This document shows, piece by piece, positions 43,331-51,430 of a stretch of DNA of 64,000 nucleotides. This DNA comes from UMGS1663 sp963621995 (GTDB lineage: Bacteria > Bacillota > Clostridia > TANB77 > CAG-508). The DNA lies in the NCBI GenBank assembly GCA_963621995.1, contig CAVFFZ010000005.1:1-64000 (forward strand), given 5' to 3'. The stretch's first letter is position 1. Every line of letters begins with the position of its first letter. The notes under the pieces are model-generated. The model searched no databases. It was given only the letters and a program-made list of their open reading frames with translations, and was not told the DNA's origin. Both the position numbers and the translations under genes were made by a program.

Positions 43331-44593
43331 ATGCTAGATAAAAAACATGAAATAAAAGGAGGAATTACGTTCCACCAAATAGAAACAAATAAATTTAAAA
43401 CAGATTTATTTGCAACTTTCTTAACTGTACCTTTAAATAGAGAAACAGTTACAAAAAATGCATTACTTGCAGCAGTTTTAAGAAGAGGAACTAAAGAGTT
43501 GCCTTCTCAAGAATTAATAAGCAAAGAACTAGAAGAAATGTACGGAGCTTCTTTCGATTGTGGTATAGAAAAATCAGGAGATTACCATACTTTTAAGTTT
43601 TACCTAGAAACAATAAACAATAGTTATTTGCCGGAAAATGAAAATTTAAGTAAAAAAGGACTAGAATTGTTACTTTCTATAGTATTTAACCCATATACAG
43701 AAAATGGAGCTTTCAAAGAAGAATATTTAAAAGGGGAAAAAGAAAATTTAAAACAAATAATAGAAGGAAAAATAGATAATAAAGCAATATATGCATTAGA
43801 CAGATGTATAGAGGAAATGTACAAAAATAAACCATATGGACTTTACAAATATGGATATATAGAAGATATAGACAAAATATCAGCAAAAGAATTATATGAA
43901 TATTATTTAGAAGTAATAAAAGAGTGTAAAATAGATATTTTTGCATCAGGTGAAAATATTGAAGAACTACAAAAAACAATAAAAGAAAATAAATATTTAC
44001 AAAAATTAGAACAAAGAAAGCCTAAAATTATTAAAGAAGAACAAAAACAAGAAGTAAAAGAACAAAAAATAATAAAAGAAAGTATGGATGTAACACAAGG
44101 GAAATTAATAATGGGATTAGACGTAATATCTAAAACTAAAAATGCAAGTTATATAACAATGGTATATAATACAATTTTAGGAGTAGGAGCAAATTCAAAA
44201 CTATTCCAAAATGTAAGAGAAAAGGCGAGTTTAGCATATACATGTGGCTCAAACTTTGTTAAAAGAAAACAAATAATATTAATAAGAGCTGGAATAGAAA
44301 TAGAAAACTATGAAAAAGCTGTAAATATTATAAATGAACAATTAAAAGACATGAAGAAAGGCAATTTTACAGAAGAAAATTTGGAAAGTGCTAAAAATTT
44401 AATTTATGCAACTATTAACAACATAGAAGAAGAACAAGATACTGAAATTAGTTACTATTTTGGTCAAGAATTATCAGGAAATAATGTTACAATAGAAGAA
44501 TACAAAGATAAAATAAGAAATGTAACTAAAGAAGAAGTTATTGAAGTTGCACAAAATATAAAACCAAATATAATTTACTTTTTAAAGGATTAA
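43331..44593 (+). CDS. yfmF: M16-family non-peptidase-like protein YfmF
   Basis: A 420-residue member of the M16 (pitrilysin) family without the HXXEH zinc motif: the corresponding segment reads ALLAAVLRRGTKELPSQELI ... EEMYGASFDCG. LFQNVREKASLAYTCGS near residue 295 is the C-terminal-domain signature (R and Y for substrate binding). YfmF and YfmH work as a pair and are linked to EF-P modification in Bacillus. The active partner is the next gene. It has a strong site (AGGAGGG). Another hairpin, CTTTTTGG/CCCAAAAG, lies in its leader (about 43292-43313). Confidence 0.85.
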   Translation: MLDKKHEIKGGITFHQIETNKFKTDLFATFLTVPLNRETVTKNALLAAVLRRGTKELPSQELISKELEEMYGASFDCGIEKSGDYHTFKFYLETINNSYLPENENLSKKGLELLLSIVFNPYTENGAFKEEYLKGEKENLKQIIEGKIDNKAIYALDRCIEEMYKNKPYGLYKYGYIEDIDKISAKELYEYYLEVIKECKIDIFASGENIEELQKTIKENKYLQKLEQRKPKIIKEEQKQEVKEQKIIKESMDVTQGKLIMGLDVISKTKNASYITMVYNTILGVGANSKLFQNVREKASLAYTCGSNFVKRKQIILIRAGIEIENYEKAVNIINEQLKDMKKGNFTEENLESAKNLIYATINNIEEEQDTEISYYFGQELSGNNVTIEEYKDKIRNVTKEEVIEVAQNIKPNIIYFLKD

Positions 44594-44625
44594 AAAAGTA
44601 TAAAATGCAAGGAAAGGAGAGTATA

Positions 44626-44664
44626 ATGTATTTTAATTTTAAACAAAATATGTTATACAAATAA
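44626..44664 (+). CDS. Possible 12-codon leader peptide before yfmH
   Basis: ATG 44626 has a strong site (GGAAAGGAGA) and reads MYFNFKQNMLYK then TAA. It is in the same frame as yfmH, whose ATG (44668) follows after three bases and has no ribosome binding site of its own. Reinitiation after this tiny frame is the likely way yfmH is translated. A nonsense change in an extended yfmH N-terminus is the other reading. Confidence 0.45.
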   Translation: MYFNFKQNMLYK

Positions 44665-44667
44665 AAA

Positions 44668-45936
44668 ATGAAAGTTATAGAAAGCCTTAAAATAAAAGAA
44701 AAAATATATATGGAAAAACTAGAAAATGGATTAACAATTATGATAGTTCCTAAAAATACAACAAATAAAAAATATGTAATTTGGGGTACACATTTTGGAT
44801 CTATAGATAATCATTTTATTATGCCAAATACAAAAGAAGAAGTGTCTGTACCAGATGGGGTGGCACATTTCCTAGAACATAAAATGTTTGAACAAGAAAA
44901 TGGAAGAAATAGTTTAGATGTTCTAATGGGCTTAGGAGTAGATGCAAACGCATATACAACCAATAACCATACAGCATATCTTTTTGAAACAACAGAAAAC
45001 TTCTATGAAGCATTAGACGAACTAATGGATTATGTGCAACATCCATACTTTACAGATGAAAATGTAGAAAAAGAAAAAGGTATTATAGGCCAAGAAATAG
45101 GAATGTATGATGACGACCCAGGCTGGAGATTATACATGAATGCTTTGGATTGCTTATATCATGATAATGTTATAAAAATAGATATAGCTGGAACTGTAGA
45201 ATCTATTAGTAAAATAGACAAAGATGTTTTATATAAATGCTATAATACATTTTATAATCCTTCAAACATGGTAATGGTAGTGTGTGGAGATTTTGAACCC
45301 CAAAAAATGTTAGAAGAAATAAAGAAAAGATTAGTAGAAAAGCCAAAACAAGGTGAAATAAAAAGAATTTATGCACAAGAGAAAAAAGAAATTCACATGC
45401 CATACAAAGAAGACACTATGGAAGTAAGTTCTCCAATATTTATGGTTGGATTTAAAGATGAAATAGAAGAAAAAAATAAAGTTCAAAGACATATAGCAAT
45501 AGAAATATTAATGAATATGCTAATTGGAAAAAGCTCACCTTTATACCAAAAATTGTATAATGAAGGATTACTAATGAACCAGCCAGACTTAGATTATGAA
45601 TTTTCTAACGATTATGCACATGTATTAATTGCAAGCCAATCAAAAGAGCCTAAAAAAATTCAAGAAGAATTATTAAAAGAAATAAAAAGGCTACAAGAAA
45701 ATTTTGATGAAGCACATTTCAATAGAATAAGAAAAAAAATATATGGAGATTATGTAGCAGAATATAACAATGTAGCAGATATTTCCAGAATGTTATTATC
45801 AGATTATTTTAAAGGAGTTCAAACTTTTGATTATATAGAACAATTTTCAACAGTAACTTTAGAATATACTAGACAAATTCTACAAGAAGTTTTTGATGAA
45901 AAAAGATGTATTTTGTCAGTTATTAAAACAAAATAA
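44668..45936 (+). CDS. yfmH: M16-family metallopeptidase YfmH
   Basis: A 422-residue zinc peptidase of the M16 family. The inverted zinc motif is HFLEHKMFE (HXXEH, about residues 68-72), with the distal Glu in EKEKGIIGQEIGMYDDDPGW. NPSNMVMVVCGDFEP ends the catalytic half. With the inactive YfmF it forms a pair, as mitochondrial-processing-type peptidases do. The HXXEH and the third Glu are intact, so activity is expected. It overlaps no gene but depends for translation on the 12-codon frame before it. A short terminator follows at 45991. Confidence 0.88.
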   Translation: MKVIESLKIKEKIYMEKLENGLTIMIVPKNTTNKKYVIWGTHFGSIDNHFIMPNTKEEVSVPDGVAHFLEHKMFEQENGRNSLDVLMGLGVDANAYTTNNHTAYLFETTENFYEALDELMDYVQHPYFTDENVEKEKGIIGQEIGMYDDDPGWRLYMNALDCLYHDNVIKIDIAGTVESISKIDKDVLYKCYNTFYNPSNMVMVVCGDFEPQKMLEEIKKRLVEKPKQGEIKRIYAQEKKEIHMPYKEDTMEVSSPIFMVGFKDEIEEKNKVQRHIAIEILMNMLIGKSSPLYQKLYNEGLLMNQPDLDYEFSNDYAHVLIASQSKEPKKIQEELLKEIKRLQENFDEAHFNRIRKKIYGDYVAEYNNVADISRMLLSDYFKGVQTFDYIEQFSTVTLEYTRQILQEVFDEKRCILSVIKTK

Positions 45937-45990
45937 AATAATATGTCGAAAAAAGTAAAAAAACGTAAAAAGATGACATACGAAAATTTT

Positions 45991-46018
45991 AAAAAAACTC
46001 AGAAATAGGGTTTTTTTT
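45991..46018 (+). terminator. Terminator after yfmH
   Basis: Stem AAAACTC with GGGTTTT (one G-U pair), then a run of T. Confidence 0.65.
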
Positions 46019-46094
46019 ATTGACTAAATTGTAAAAATATGGTAGTTTATAATTAAAGTAAAAGAAAAAGCAATAAAAATAGAGGAGGGGTTAT

Positions 46095-46274
46095 ATGTTA
46101 AATGATGAAATTTGTAAATTAAGAGATAAATTAAATGAAAGTATAGTTTCAGGGCAAGATTATAGTATAACCTATAAATTAAGTGTAGAGTTAGATGAAT
46201 TAATTGCTAAATACTACCGAAGAAATAAAGAACTACAAAAGCAGAGAGAAGAAAGTTGTGTATTAGTAAAATAA
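46095..46274 (+). CDS. Spo0E-like sporulation regulatory protein
   Basis: A 59-residue protein: MLNDEICKLRDKLNESIVSG, then KLSVELDELIAKYYRRNKEL. The S-x-x-L-D-x-L-I-x-x-Y block is the signature of Spo0E-type phosphatases, which remove phosphate from Spo0A and delay sporulation. The length is typical. AGGAGGGG precedes ATG 46095. It is a single-gene unit with its own terminator and implies that the organism can sporulate. Confidence 0.88.
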   Translation: MLNDEICKLRDKLNESIVSGQDYSITYKLSVELDELIAKYYRRNKELQKQREESCVLVK

Positions 46275-46282
46275 AATGAAAG

Positions 46283-46317
46283 GTCTTATTACATTAAAAA
46301 GTGTAATAAGACTTTTT
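46283..46317 (+). terminator. Terminator of the spo0E-like gene
   Basis: Perfect 11-bp stem GTCTTATTACA/TGTAATAAGAC, eight-base loop, then TTTTT. Confidence 0.88.
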
Positions 46318-46330
46318 ATTTGGGAAAAAG

Positions 46331-46359
46331 TTGAAAAATAAAATTAAATAAGTTATAAT
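46331..46359 (+). promoter_or_regulatory. Promoter of the first pilin-like gene
   Basis: TTGAAA (46331-46336), 17 bases, TATAAT (46354-46359), 34 bp before the ATG. Confidence 0.75.
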
Positions 46360-46392
46360 TATAGTATAACGAAAAATTGGAGGAAATAACAT

Positions 46393-46794
46393 ATGAAGAA
46401 TACAAAAAAAATGAGTGTAATACAAATAATAATAATGATTATTGCTTTAATTATGACATTAGGAACAACTGTATTTGCAGGACCGTATACTGATTTAGAT
46501 GATAGTGACTATCAACAAATAGTAACTGATAATTATAAACCACGCGAATTAACAACAGCAGATTATCAGACTGCTTTTAATATGGCTTCAACTATAGTAG
46601 GGGCACTTACAACTGTTGGAACAGTTATAGCAGTTGTTGGAATTATAATATTAGGACTTAAATATATGATGGGAAGCGTAGAGCAAAAAGCAGATTATAA
46701 AAAGACAATGATACCATATTTAGTTGGCTGTATATTGATTTTCTGCATATCAACAATTGTATCTATTATATACAAATTGGCATCACAATTATAA
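46393..46794 (+). CDS. TrbC/VirB2-like pilin, paralog 1
   Basis: A 133-residue membrane protein. A signal peptide (IIIMIIALIMTLGTTVFAG) ends near residue 30. Two membrane helices follow: TIVGALTTVGTVIAVVGIIILGLKYMMGS and MIPYLVGCILIFCISTIVSIIY, joined by a charged turn (VEQKADYKKT). This is the plan of VirB2-type pilins of Gram-positive type IV secretion systems, usually one gene per system. Here it is the first of three similar genes. It should be cleaved and sit in the membrane as a pilus or channel subunit. Confidence 0.8.
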   Translation: MKNTKKMSVIQIIIMIIALIMTLGTTVFAGPYTDLDDSDYQQIVTDNYKPRELTTADYQTAFNMASTIVGALTTVGTVIAVVGIIILGLKYMMGSVEQKADYKKTMIPYLVGCILIFCISTIVSIIYKLASQL

Positions 46795-46863
46795 AAAATA
46801 GTAGTAAATAAACAATAAATATAAAATTTATTTATACCTTTTAAGAAAGGAGAATTATAAGAA

Positions 46864-47265
46864 ATGAAAAAAATAAAAATAGTAACAGTCATATTGTTAA
46901 TATTACTAAGTATAATAACTATAACTAAACCAATATATGCAGCAGATACTGTTGAAAAACATACTGCAGGGGAAATTATACAAGAAGGAAAAAAATTTAT
47001 AACAATAGGAGAAAAAGAAGCAGATAAAATTAGCCAAGATAATTTAATAAATATGTCAGATACAATATATAATATTCTATTAGTAGCAGGTATAATTATA
47101 GCAATTATTGTAGGATTAATAATGGGTATAAAATTTATAATGGGTGGAATAGAGGAAAAGGCAGAAATAAAGGCAATGCTTATACCATATATAATTGGTT
47201 GTGTAGTTGTATTTGGAGCTTTTACAATATGGAAGGTTGTTGTAGATATATTACAATCAGTGTAA
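46864..47265 (+). CDS. TrbC/VirB2-like pilin, paralog 2 (divergent)
   Basis: A 133-residue protein with a signal peptide (VILLILLSIITITKPIYA) and two helices around ILLVAGIIIAIIVGLIMGIKFIMGG and MLIPYIIGCVVVFGAFTIW, joined by IEEKAEIKA. It has the same plan as its neighbours but is the most different of the three: the turn reads GIEEKAEIKAM in place of EEKAEYKKTM, and it carries a longer charged stretch after the signal (KHTAGEIIQEGKKF). It may be a minor or regulatory pilin. It has an AAGGAG site 69 bp after paralog 1; no clear promoter of its own. Confidence 0.75.
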   Translation: MKKIKIVTVILLILLSIITITKPIYAADTVEKHTAGEIIQEGKKFITIGEKEADKISQDNLINMSDTIYNILLVAGIIIAIIVGLIMGIKFIMGGIEEKAEIKAMLIPYIIGCVVVFGAFTIWKVVVDILQSV

Positions 47266-47291
47266 AATTTAGAAAAATACGTAGAAAATGG

Positions 47292-47320
47292 TTGAAAAAT
47301 AAAAAAATATATATTATAAT
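47292..47320 (+). promoter_or_regulatory. Promoter of the third pilin-like gene
   Basis: TTGAAA (47292-47297), 17 bases, TATAAT (47315-47320). Same boxes and spacing as the promoter of paralog 1. Confidence 0.75.
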
Positions 47321-47354
47321 AAAAATAACAATGTAAAAGAGGAGGAGAAATCAT

Positions 47355-47732
47355 ATGAAAAAACAAGTAAAAGTACTTTCTATAGCATTAATAGTATTAA
47401 CTGTATTATTGGCTATAAGCAATGTTGTATTAGCTACAGACATATCAGGAAAAATAGATCAAATTGCACAAGGTAACCCAAGTGCAGATACATCAAAAGT
47501 AGTTAATTTAGGTGCAACAATAGTTACTATTATGCAAACAGTAGGTATAGTTGTAGCAGTTGTAGTACTATTAATATTAGGTATTAAATATATGATGGGT
47601 AGTGCAGAAGAGAAAGCAGAATACAAGAAAACAATGATACCATATCTTGTAGGAGCTGTATTAATATTTGCTGCAACTACAATAGTTAACGTAGTATACC
47701 AGATGGCAAACGGATTAAATTCAACAAAATAA
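47355..47732 (+). CDS. TrbC/VirB2-like pilin, paralog 3
   Basis: A 125-residue protein closest to paralog 1: signal peptide VLSIALIVLTVLLAISNVVLA, then VNLGATIVTIMQTVGIVVAV and LILGIKYMMGSAEEKAEYKK, then MIPYLVGAVLIFAATTIVNV. The shared IKYMMGS.E.KA.YKKTMIPYLVG block shows common descent. It has its own consensus-like promoter and AGGAGGAG site and is followed by two terminators, so it can be made in large amounts apart from the rest of the apparatus, as expected of a major pilin (inference). Confidence 0.82.
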   Translation: MKKQVKVLSIALIVLTVLLAISNVVLATDISGKIDQIAQGNPSADTSKVVNLGATIVTIMQTVGIVVAVVVLLILGIKYMMGSAEEKAEYKKTMIPYLVGAVLIFAATTIVNVVYQMANGLNSTK

Positions 47733-47740
47733 TAAATAAT

Positions 47741-47768
47741 AAAAAGCTAGCTTTAAGCTAGTTTTTTT
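47741..47768 (+). terminator. Terminator after pilin paralog 3 (first of two)
   Basis: Stem CTAGC/GCTAG flanked by A and T runs, ending in seven T residues. Confidence 0.7.
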
Positions 47769-47826
47769 GTGAATAATTTTACAAAAACATAACAAATATA
47801 TTACAGAAATATTAAAAATATATTAA

Positions 47827-47850
47827 AAATGCACAAAAGTGCATTTTTTT
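47827..47850 (+). terminator. Second terminator after the pilin genes
   Basis: Stem AAATGCAC/GTGCATTT, loop AAAA, then a long T run. It insulates the pilin unit from the apparatus genes. Confidence 0.8.
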
Positions 47851-47861
47851 TTGCTTTTTTG

Positions 47862-47890
47862 TTACATTTTGTAAGACTTTCTGTTATAAT
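47862..47890 (+). promoter_or_regulatory. Promoter of the type IV secretion apparatus operon
   Basis: TTACAT (47862-47867), 17 bases, TATAAT (47885-47890), 49 bp before the prgI-like ATG. Confidence 0.65.
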
Positions 47891-47939
47891 ATATGTAAGT
47901 GTAATTAGATATAAAACAAAAGAAAGGAAATATATTTGT

Positions 47940-48287
47940 ATGGGAACTTATAATATACCTAGAAATGTTAAAGGAGAGGGAAGAATTTTATTCATATTCT
48001 CTGTTAAAAGTATGATTTATTCTGCTATAGGAGCAGTACTTGGCTTGCCATTCTATTTTATATTTTCAGTATTTAAATTAAATATTGTAGGAATTGCAAT
48101 AATGGCCTTTATAGCTTTAATAGGATTTATAATAGGAACATTTAAATTCCCAGAAATTAACTCACTTAAATTTACTAAAAAAGTAGGCGGAGAAAATATA
48201 GACGATATTATAAAACGTGCAATAATGTTTAAGAAACATGGAAATAGAATTTATCTATATACAAAGGAGGAAGAAAAGAATGGATAG
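47940..48287 (+). CDS. PrgI-family type IV secretion membrane protein
   Basis: A 115-residue protein that starts at ATG 47940 after GAAAGGA; the longer frame from 47829 runs through the terminator and promoter and is rejected. YNIPRNVKGEGRILFIFS is the usual PrgI opening, followed by two membrane helices (YSAIGAVLGLPFYFIFSVF and VGIAIMAFIALIGFIIGTF) and a charged tail with KRAIMFKKHGNRIYLYTKEE. PrgI proteins are VirB3-like and sit before VirB4 in Gram-positive systems, as here. The stop lies inside the next gene's start (8-bp overlap). Confidence 0.85.
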   Translation: MGTYNIPRNVKGEGRILFIFSVKSMIYSAIGAVLGLPFYFIFSVFKLNIVGIAIMAFIALIGFIIGTFKFPEINSLKFTKKVGGENIDDIIKRAIMFKKHGNRIYLYTKEEEKNG

Positions 48288-49485
48288 TATCAAATTACTT
48301 ACAATCATTTTAACAGTAGTACTTGGAATAATGTTTTTACTTTTAGTAGTATTAGCATTTATGTACATATCTTCAAAAATGAAAAAGAAGGAAAGCAAAG
48401 AACAAACAGTTACACCAGATGGAAAAACAAAAACAAGAAAGTATAAAGAATATAGAACAGAATCAATAATGGACTTTATGGAATTTGATACTGTTATAGA
48501 TAATATGATTTCTCAAAAAGATGGTATGCGTTATATTATGGTGGTAGAATGTCAAGGTATTAACTATGATTTAATGTCAGAAGTAGAAAAAAACTCTGTA
48601 GAAGAAGGTTTTATACAATTTTTAAATACTTTACGTCACCCTATACAAATATATACACAAACAAGAACAATTAACTTAGATAGTAGTATACAAACATACA
48701 AAGAGAAAGTAAAAGAAATTCAATATGCATTAGAAAAACAAGAAATGCAATATAACCAAATGGTTCGTTCAGAAGCTTATACTCAAGAGCAATTAAACAA
48801 AGTATATTTTGAACTAACAAAACAAAGAAATCTTTACGAATATGGAAAAGATATTATTTACAACACAGAAAAGATGAGCTTAAACAAAAATGTATTAAAC
48901 AAGAAATATTATGTGGTAATTCCATATTTCCTAGAAGAACTTGGTGATAACCACTTTGATAAAGAAGAACAAAGAAATATGGCATTTTCTGAACTATATA
49001 CAAGAGCACAATCCGTGGTAAGAACTTTAGGAGTTTGTGGAATAAATGCAAAAGTAATGTCATCAAATGAATTAGTAGAGTTATTATATGTAGCATATAA
49101 CAGAGATGAAGCAGAAGTATATGGTCTAGACAAAGCATTAAAAGCAGGATATGATGAACTTTATAGTACAGCACAAGATGTTGTAGAAAAACAAATGAAA
49201 GCATTAGATAAAGAAATAGAAGAAGAAGCATTAGAAAAAGCTAGAACGAAAGTAACAGAAGCAAGATCTGAAAAACAAAAAGTATTACAAGAGAAAAAAG
49301 ATAATAAACGTGACTTAATAGATGAACTTGCAAAATTAATTATTGAAGAAAATACTCAAATACTTGGAGCAGATATTGCAGAAGATGCAATAGAAAAAAT
49401 AGATAATGAAAAAGAAGGAGGAACAAAAGATAATGTGGAAAAACAAGAAACAAAAAGAGCTAGACAAACAAAGAAAGCTCAATAA
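48280..49485 (+). CDS. Membrane-anchored VirB4-N-terminal-like (TraC-like) protein
   Basis: A 401-residue protein starting at ATG 48280 (AAAGGAGG ahead). One membrane helix (LLTIILTVVLGIMFLLLVVLAFMY) is followed by a cytoplasmic domain: MRYIMVVECQGINYDLMSEV, FIQFLNTLRHPIQIYTQTRT and MAFSELYTRAQSVVRTLGVCG. This resembles the N-terminal part of VirB4/TraC-type proteins without the ATPase. A long charged coiled-coil tail follows (about 300-401). It overlaps the VirB4 gene by 53 bp. VirB4 itself has a complete N-terminal region, so this is an extra partner, perhaps the membrane dock for VirB4 (inference). Confidence 0.65.
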   Translation: MDSIKLLTIILTVVLGIMFLLLVVLAFMYISSKMKKKESKEQTVTPDGKTKTRKYKEYRTESIMDFMEFDTVIDNMISQKDGMRYIMVVECQGINYDLMSEVEKNSVEEGFIQFLNTLRHPIQIYTQTRTINLDSSIQTYKEKVKEIQYALEKQEMQYNQMVRSEAYTQEQLNKVYFELTKQRNLYEYGKDIIYNTEKMSLNKNVLNKKYYVVIPYFLEELGDNHFDKEEQRNMAFSELYTRAQSVVRTLGVCGINAKVMSSNELVELLYVAYNRDEAEVYGLDKALKAGYDELYSTAQDVVEKQMKALDKEIEEEALEKARTKVTEARSEKQKVLQEKKDNKRDLIDELAKLIIEENTQILGADIAEDAIEKIDNEKEGGTKDNVEKQETKRARQTKKAQ

Positions 49486-51415
49486 TAATAATGATTATTC
49501 AAATCCAGATGAATATCAAATTTTAAAAAAGAAAACCATAAAAGAACTAATAGCTCCTTCAGGAATAGATGCAAGCAATATAGATCATTTAGAAATAATT
49601 TCAAATGTTACAAGATATGCAAGAAGTTTCTTTGTTTCTGAATTACCAAGAATGGCAACATTCCCAGAATTATTTAGGGATATGTACTTATTCGGAGATA
49701 TAAATACTTCTATATATATAAACCCAATTGCAGAATCTAGATCACAAAATGAGTTAAATAGAACTATTAACGAACTTGAAACAGAAAGAATTGTAGCAGC
49801 AGATAGAGGAAACATAAACAGAGAAAGTACATTAGGACAAAAAAGATGGGAAGCAGAACAATTAAGAGATGAAATTGCAGCAGGTTATAATAAACTATTT
49901 GAAGCATCAGTAGTATCTACATTATTTGCATATAGCCTAGAAGATTTGGACAGATACACAAAACTTTTAGCATCTGAAATGTCCAAATCATTAGTTGGTA
50001 TAAAAAGTGCATGGGGAATACAAGAGGAAGCATTCCAAAGCAATTTACCATTAATGAAAGATAAAGTAAAAAAAACACATACATTTGATAGACGTTCAAT
50101 GGGAACAGTATTCCCATTTACAACATCAGAAGTTGGGCATCCAACAGGTATACCACTTGGATTTAACAAACAAACTGGTGTGCCAATATTATTTGATAAC
50201 TTCCATTCATCACTTGCAAACTATAATATGGTTATATTTGCGAAATCTGGTGCTGGTAAATCTGTAACAATGAAAACACTAATTTCTCGTAGCGCAGTAT
50301 TAATGGGAATTCAAAGTTTAGCACTAGATGCCGAAGGCGAATATACAATAGTAGCAGAAAGTTTAGGTGGAATAAATGTAGTTATTAGCCCAACTTCTAA
50401 AACAGTTATTAACTTATTTGATATAGAGCCAGAGGTAATTAGAGACGAAATAACAGGAAAGTCAAGAAGTGTAGTTAATGTGGAAAGTAAAGTTGAAGAT
50501 GTTACACAAGCGTTACTTACAATGGCAAGAGGTAGTACAAGATCTCAAGAAGTAAACGAACTTACAAAACAAATTATATCAGAATCTGTTGCAGAGGAAT
50601 ATGCAGCAAACCATATTACAAGTGACCCAGCAAGTTTATATGAATCAAATGCAATTATGAGTGGAGATGTACTTGGAAAGAAAAAGAAAAATATGCCAAC
50701 TATAGGTTCATGGTACAAAAGAATACTAAGAAAAGCAGAAGAAAATAAAAACGTAGATTACCAATTCCATTATAGCTATTTAATTAAGGTTATGAAACAA
50801 TATATTCGTGAATATAACGGACAAATGGCGTATTTTGATGGACAATCTACATTTGATTTATTAGATGGAACATTGTTTGTTAACTTAGATATTTCTCAAC
50901 TAGAGGAAAGGTTTGCAAGACCACTTGCACAACAAATTTTACTTTCTTGGATTTGGGAAAAATATGTTAAGAAAAATAGTGAAGATAGAACAAAAGCTTA
51001 TAAAAAAAGAGTATTAGTTGATGAGGCTTGGATGTTGCTTCCATACCCAGAAGCCGTAGACTTTTTAAATACAATGGCACGTCGTGCCAGAAAAAGAAAT
51101 GTATCTTTGGCAATTATTTCTCAAAGATTCCAAGATTTCTATGAGAAACCAGAGGCACAAGCAGTTTTAACTTCATCTGATACAAAGTTATTTTTAGCAC
51201 AAGATAAATCTGAAATACAATATTTAAAAGAAGTATTTAAATTAAGCTCTGGAGAAGCTAACTTCTTAGTAACATGTTTTAAAGGAGAAGGTCTTTTAAA
51301 AGTAGGAGCAGATACAGCAATTATTCAGATAAAGCCAACTGCAAAAGAATTTGAATTTGTTGAAACAAATATCAATAAGTTGGTTCAAATGAACAAAAAG
51401 AAAGAGGAGTACTAA
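49433..51415 (+). CDS. VirB4-type ATPase of the type IV secretion system
   Basis: A 660-residue ATPase that powers pilus assembly and transfer. ATG 49433 is used because AAGGAGGAAC stands before it; the frame is open from 49406. The N-terminal region includes SELPRMATFPELFRDMYLFG, typical of Gram-positive VirB4 (TcpF/TraE) proteins. Walker A is FAKSGAGKSVTM (about 268-279), then LALDAEGEY, Walker B RVLVDEAWMLL (about 523-533), and ARRARKRNVSLAIISQRFQDF with its arginine finger. All catalytic motifs are intact. It lies between the TraC-like partner and the VirB6-like protein, the normal order. Confidence 0.92.
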   Translation: MWKNKKQKELDKQRKLNNNNDYSNPDEYQILKKKTIKELIAPSGIDASNIDHLEIISNVTRYARSFFVSELPRMATFPELFRDMYLFGDINTSIYINPIAESRSQNELNRTINELETERIVAADRGNINRESTLGQKRWEAEQLRDEIAAGYNKLFEASVVSTLFAYSLEDLDRYTKLLASEMSKSLVGIKSAWGIQEEAFQSNLPLMKDKVKKTHTFDRRSMGTVFPFTTSEVGHPTGIPLGFNKQTGVPILFDNFHSSLANYNMVIFAKSGAGKSVTMKTLISRSAVLMGIQSLALDAEGEYTIVAESLGGINVVISPTSKTVINLFDIEPEVIRDEITGKSRSVVNVESKVEDVTQALLTMARGSTRSQEVNELTKQIISESVAEEYAANHITSDPASLYESNAIMSGDVLGKKKKNMPTIGSWYKRILRKAEENKNVDYQFHYSYLIKVMKQYIREYNGQMAYFDGQSTFDLLDGTLFVNLDISQLEERFARPLAQQILLSWIWEKYVKKNSEDRTKAYKKRVLVDEAWMLLPYPEAVDFLNTMARRARKRNVSLAIISQRFQDFYEKPEAQAVLTSSDTKLFLAQDKSEIQYLKEVFKLSSGEANFLVTCFKGEGLLKVGADTAIIQIKPTAKEFEFVETNINKLVQMNKKKEEY

Positions 51416-51430
51416 AAGGAGAGAAATAGT

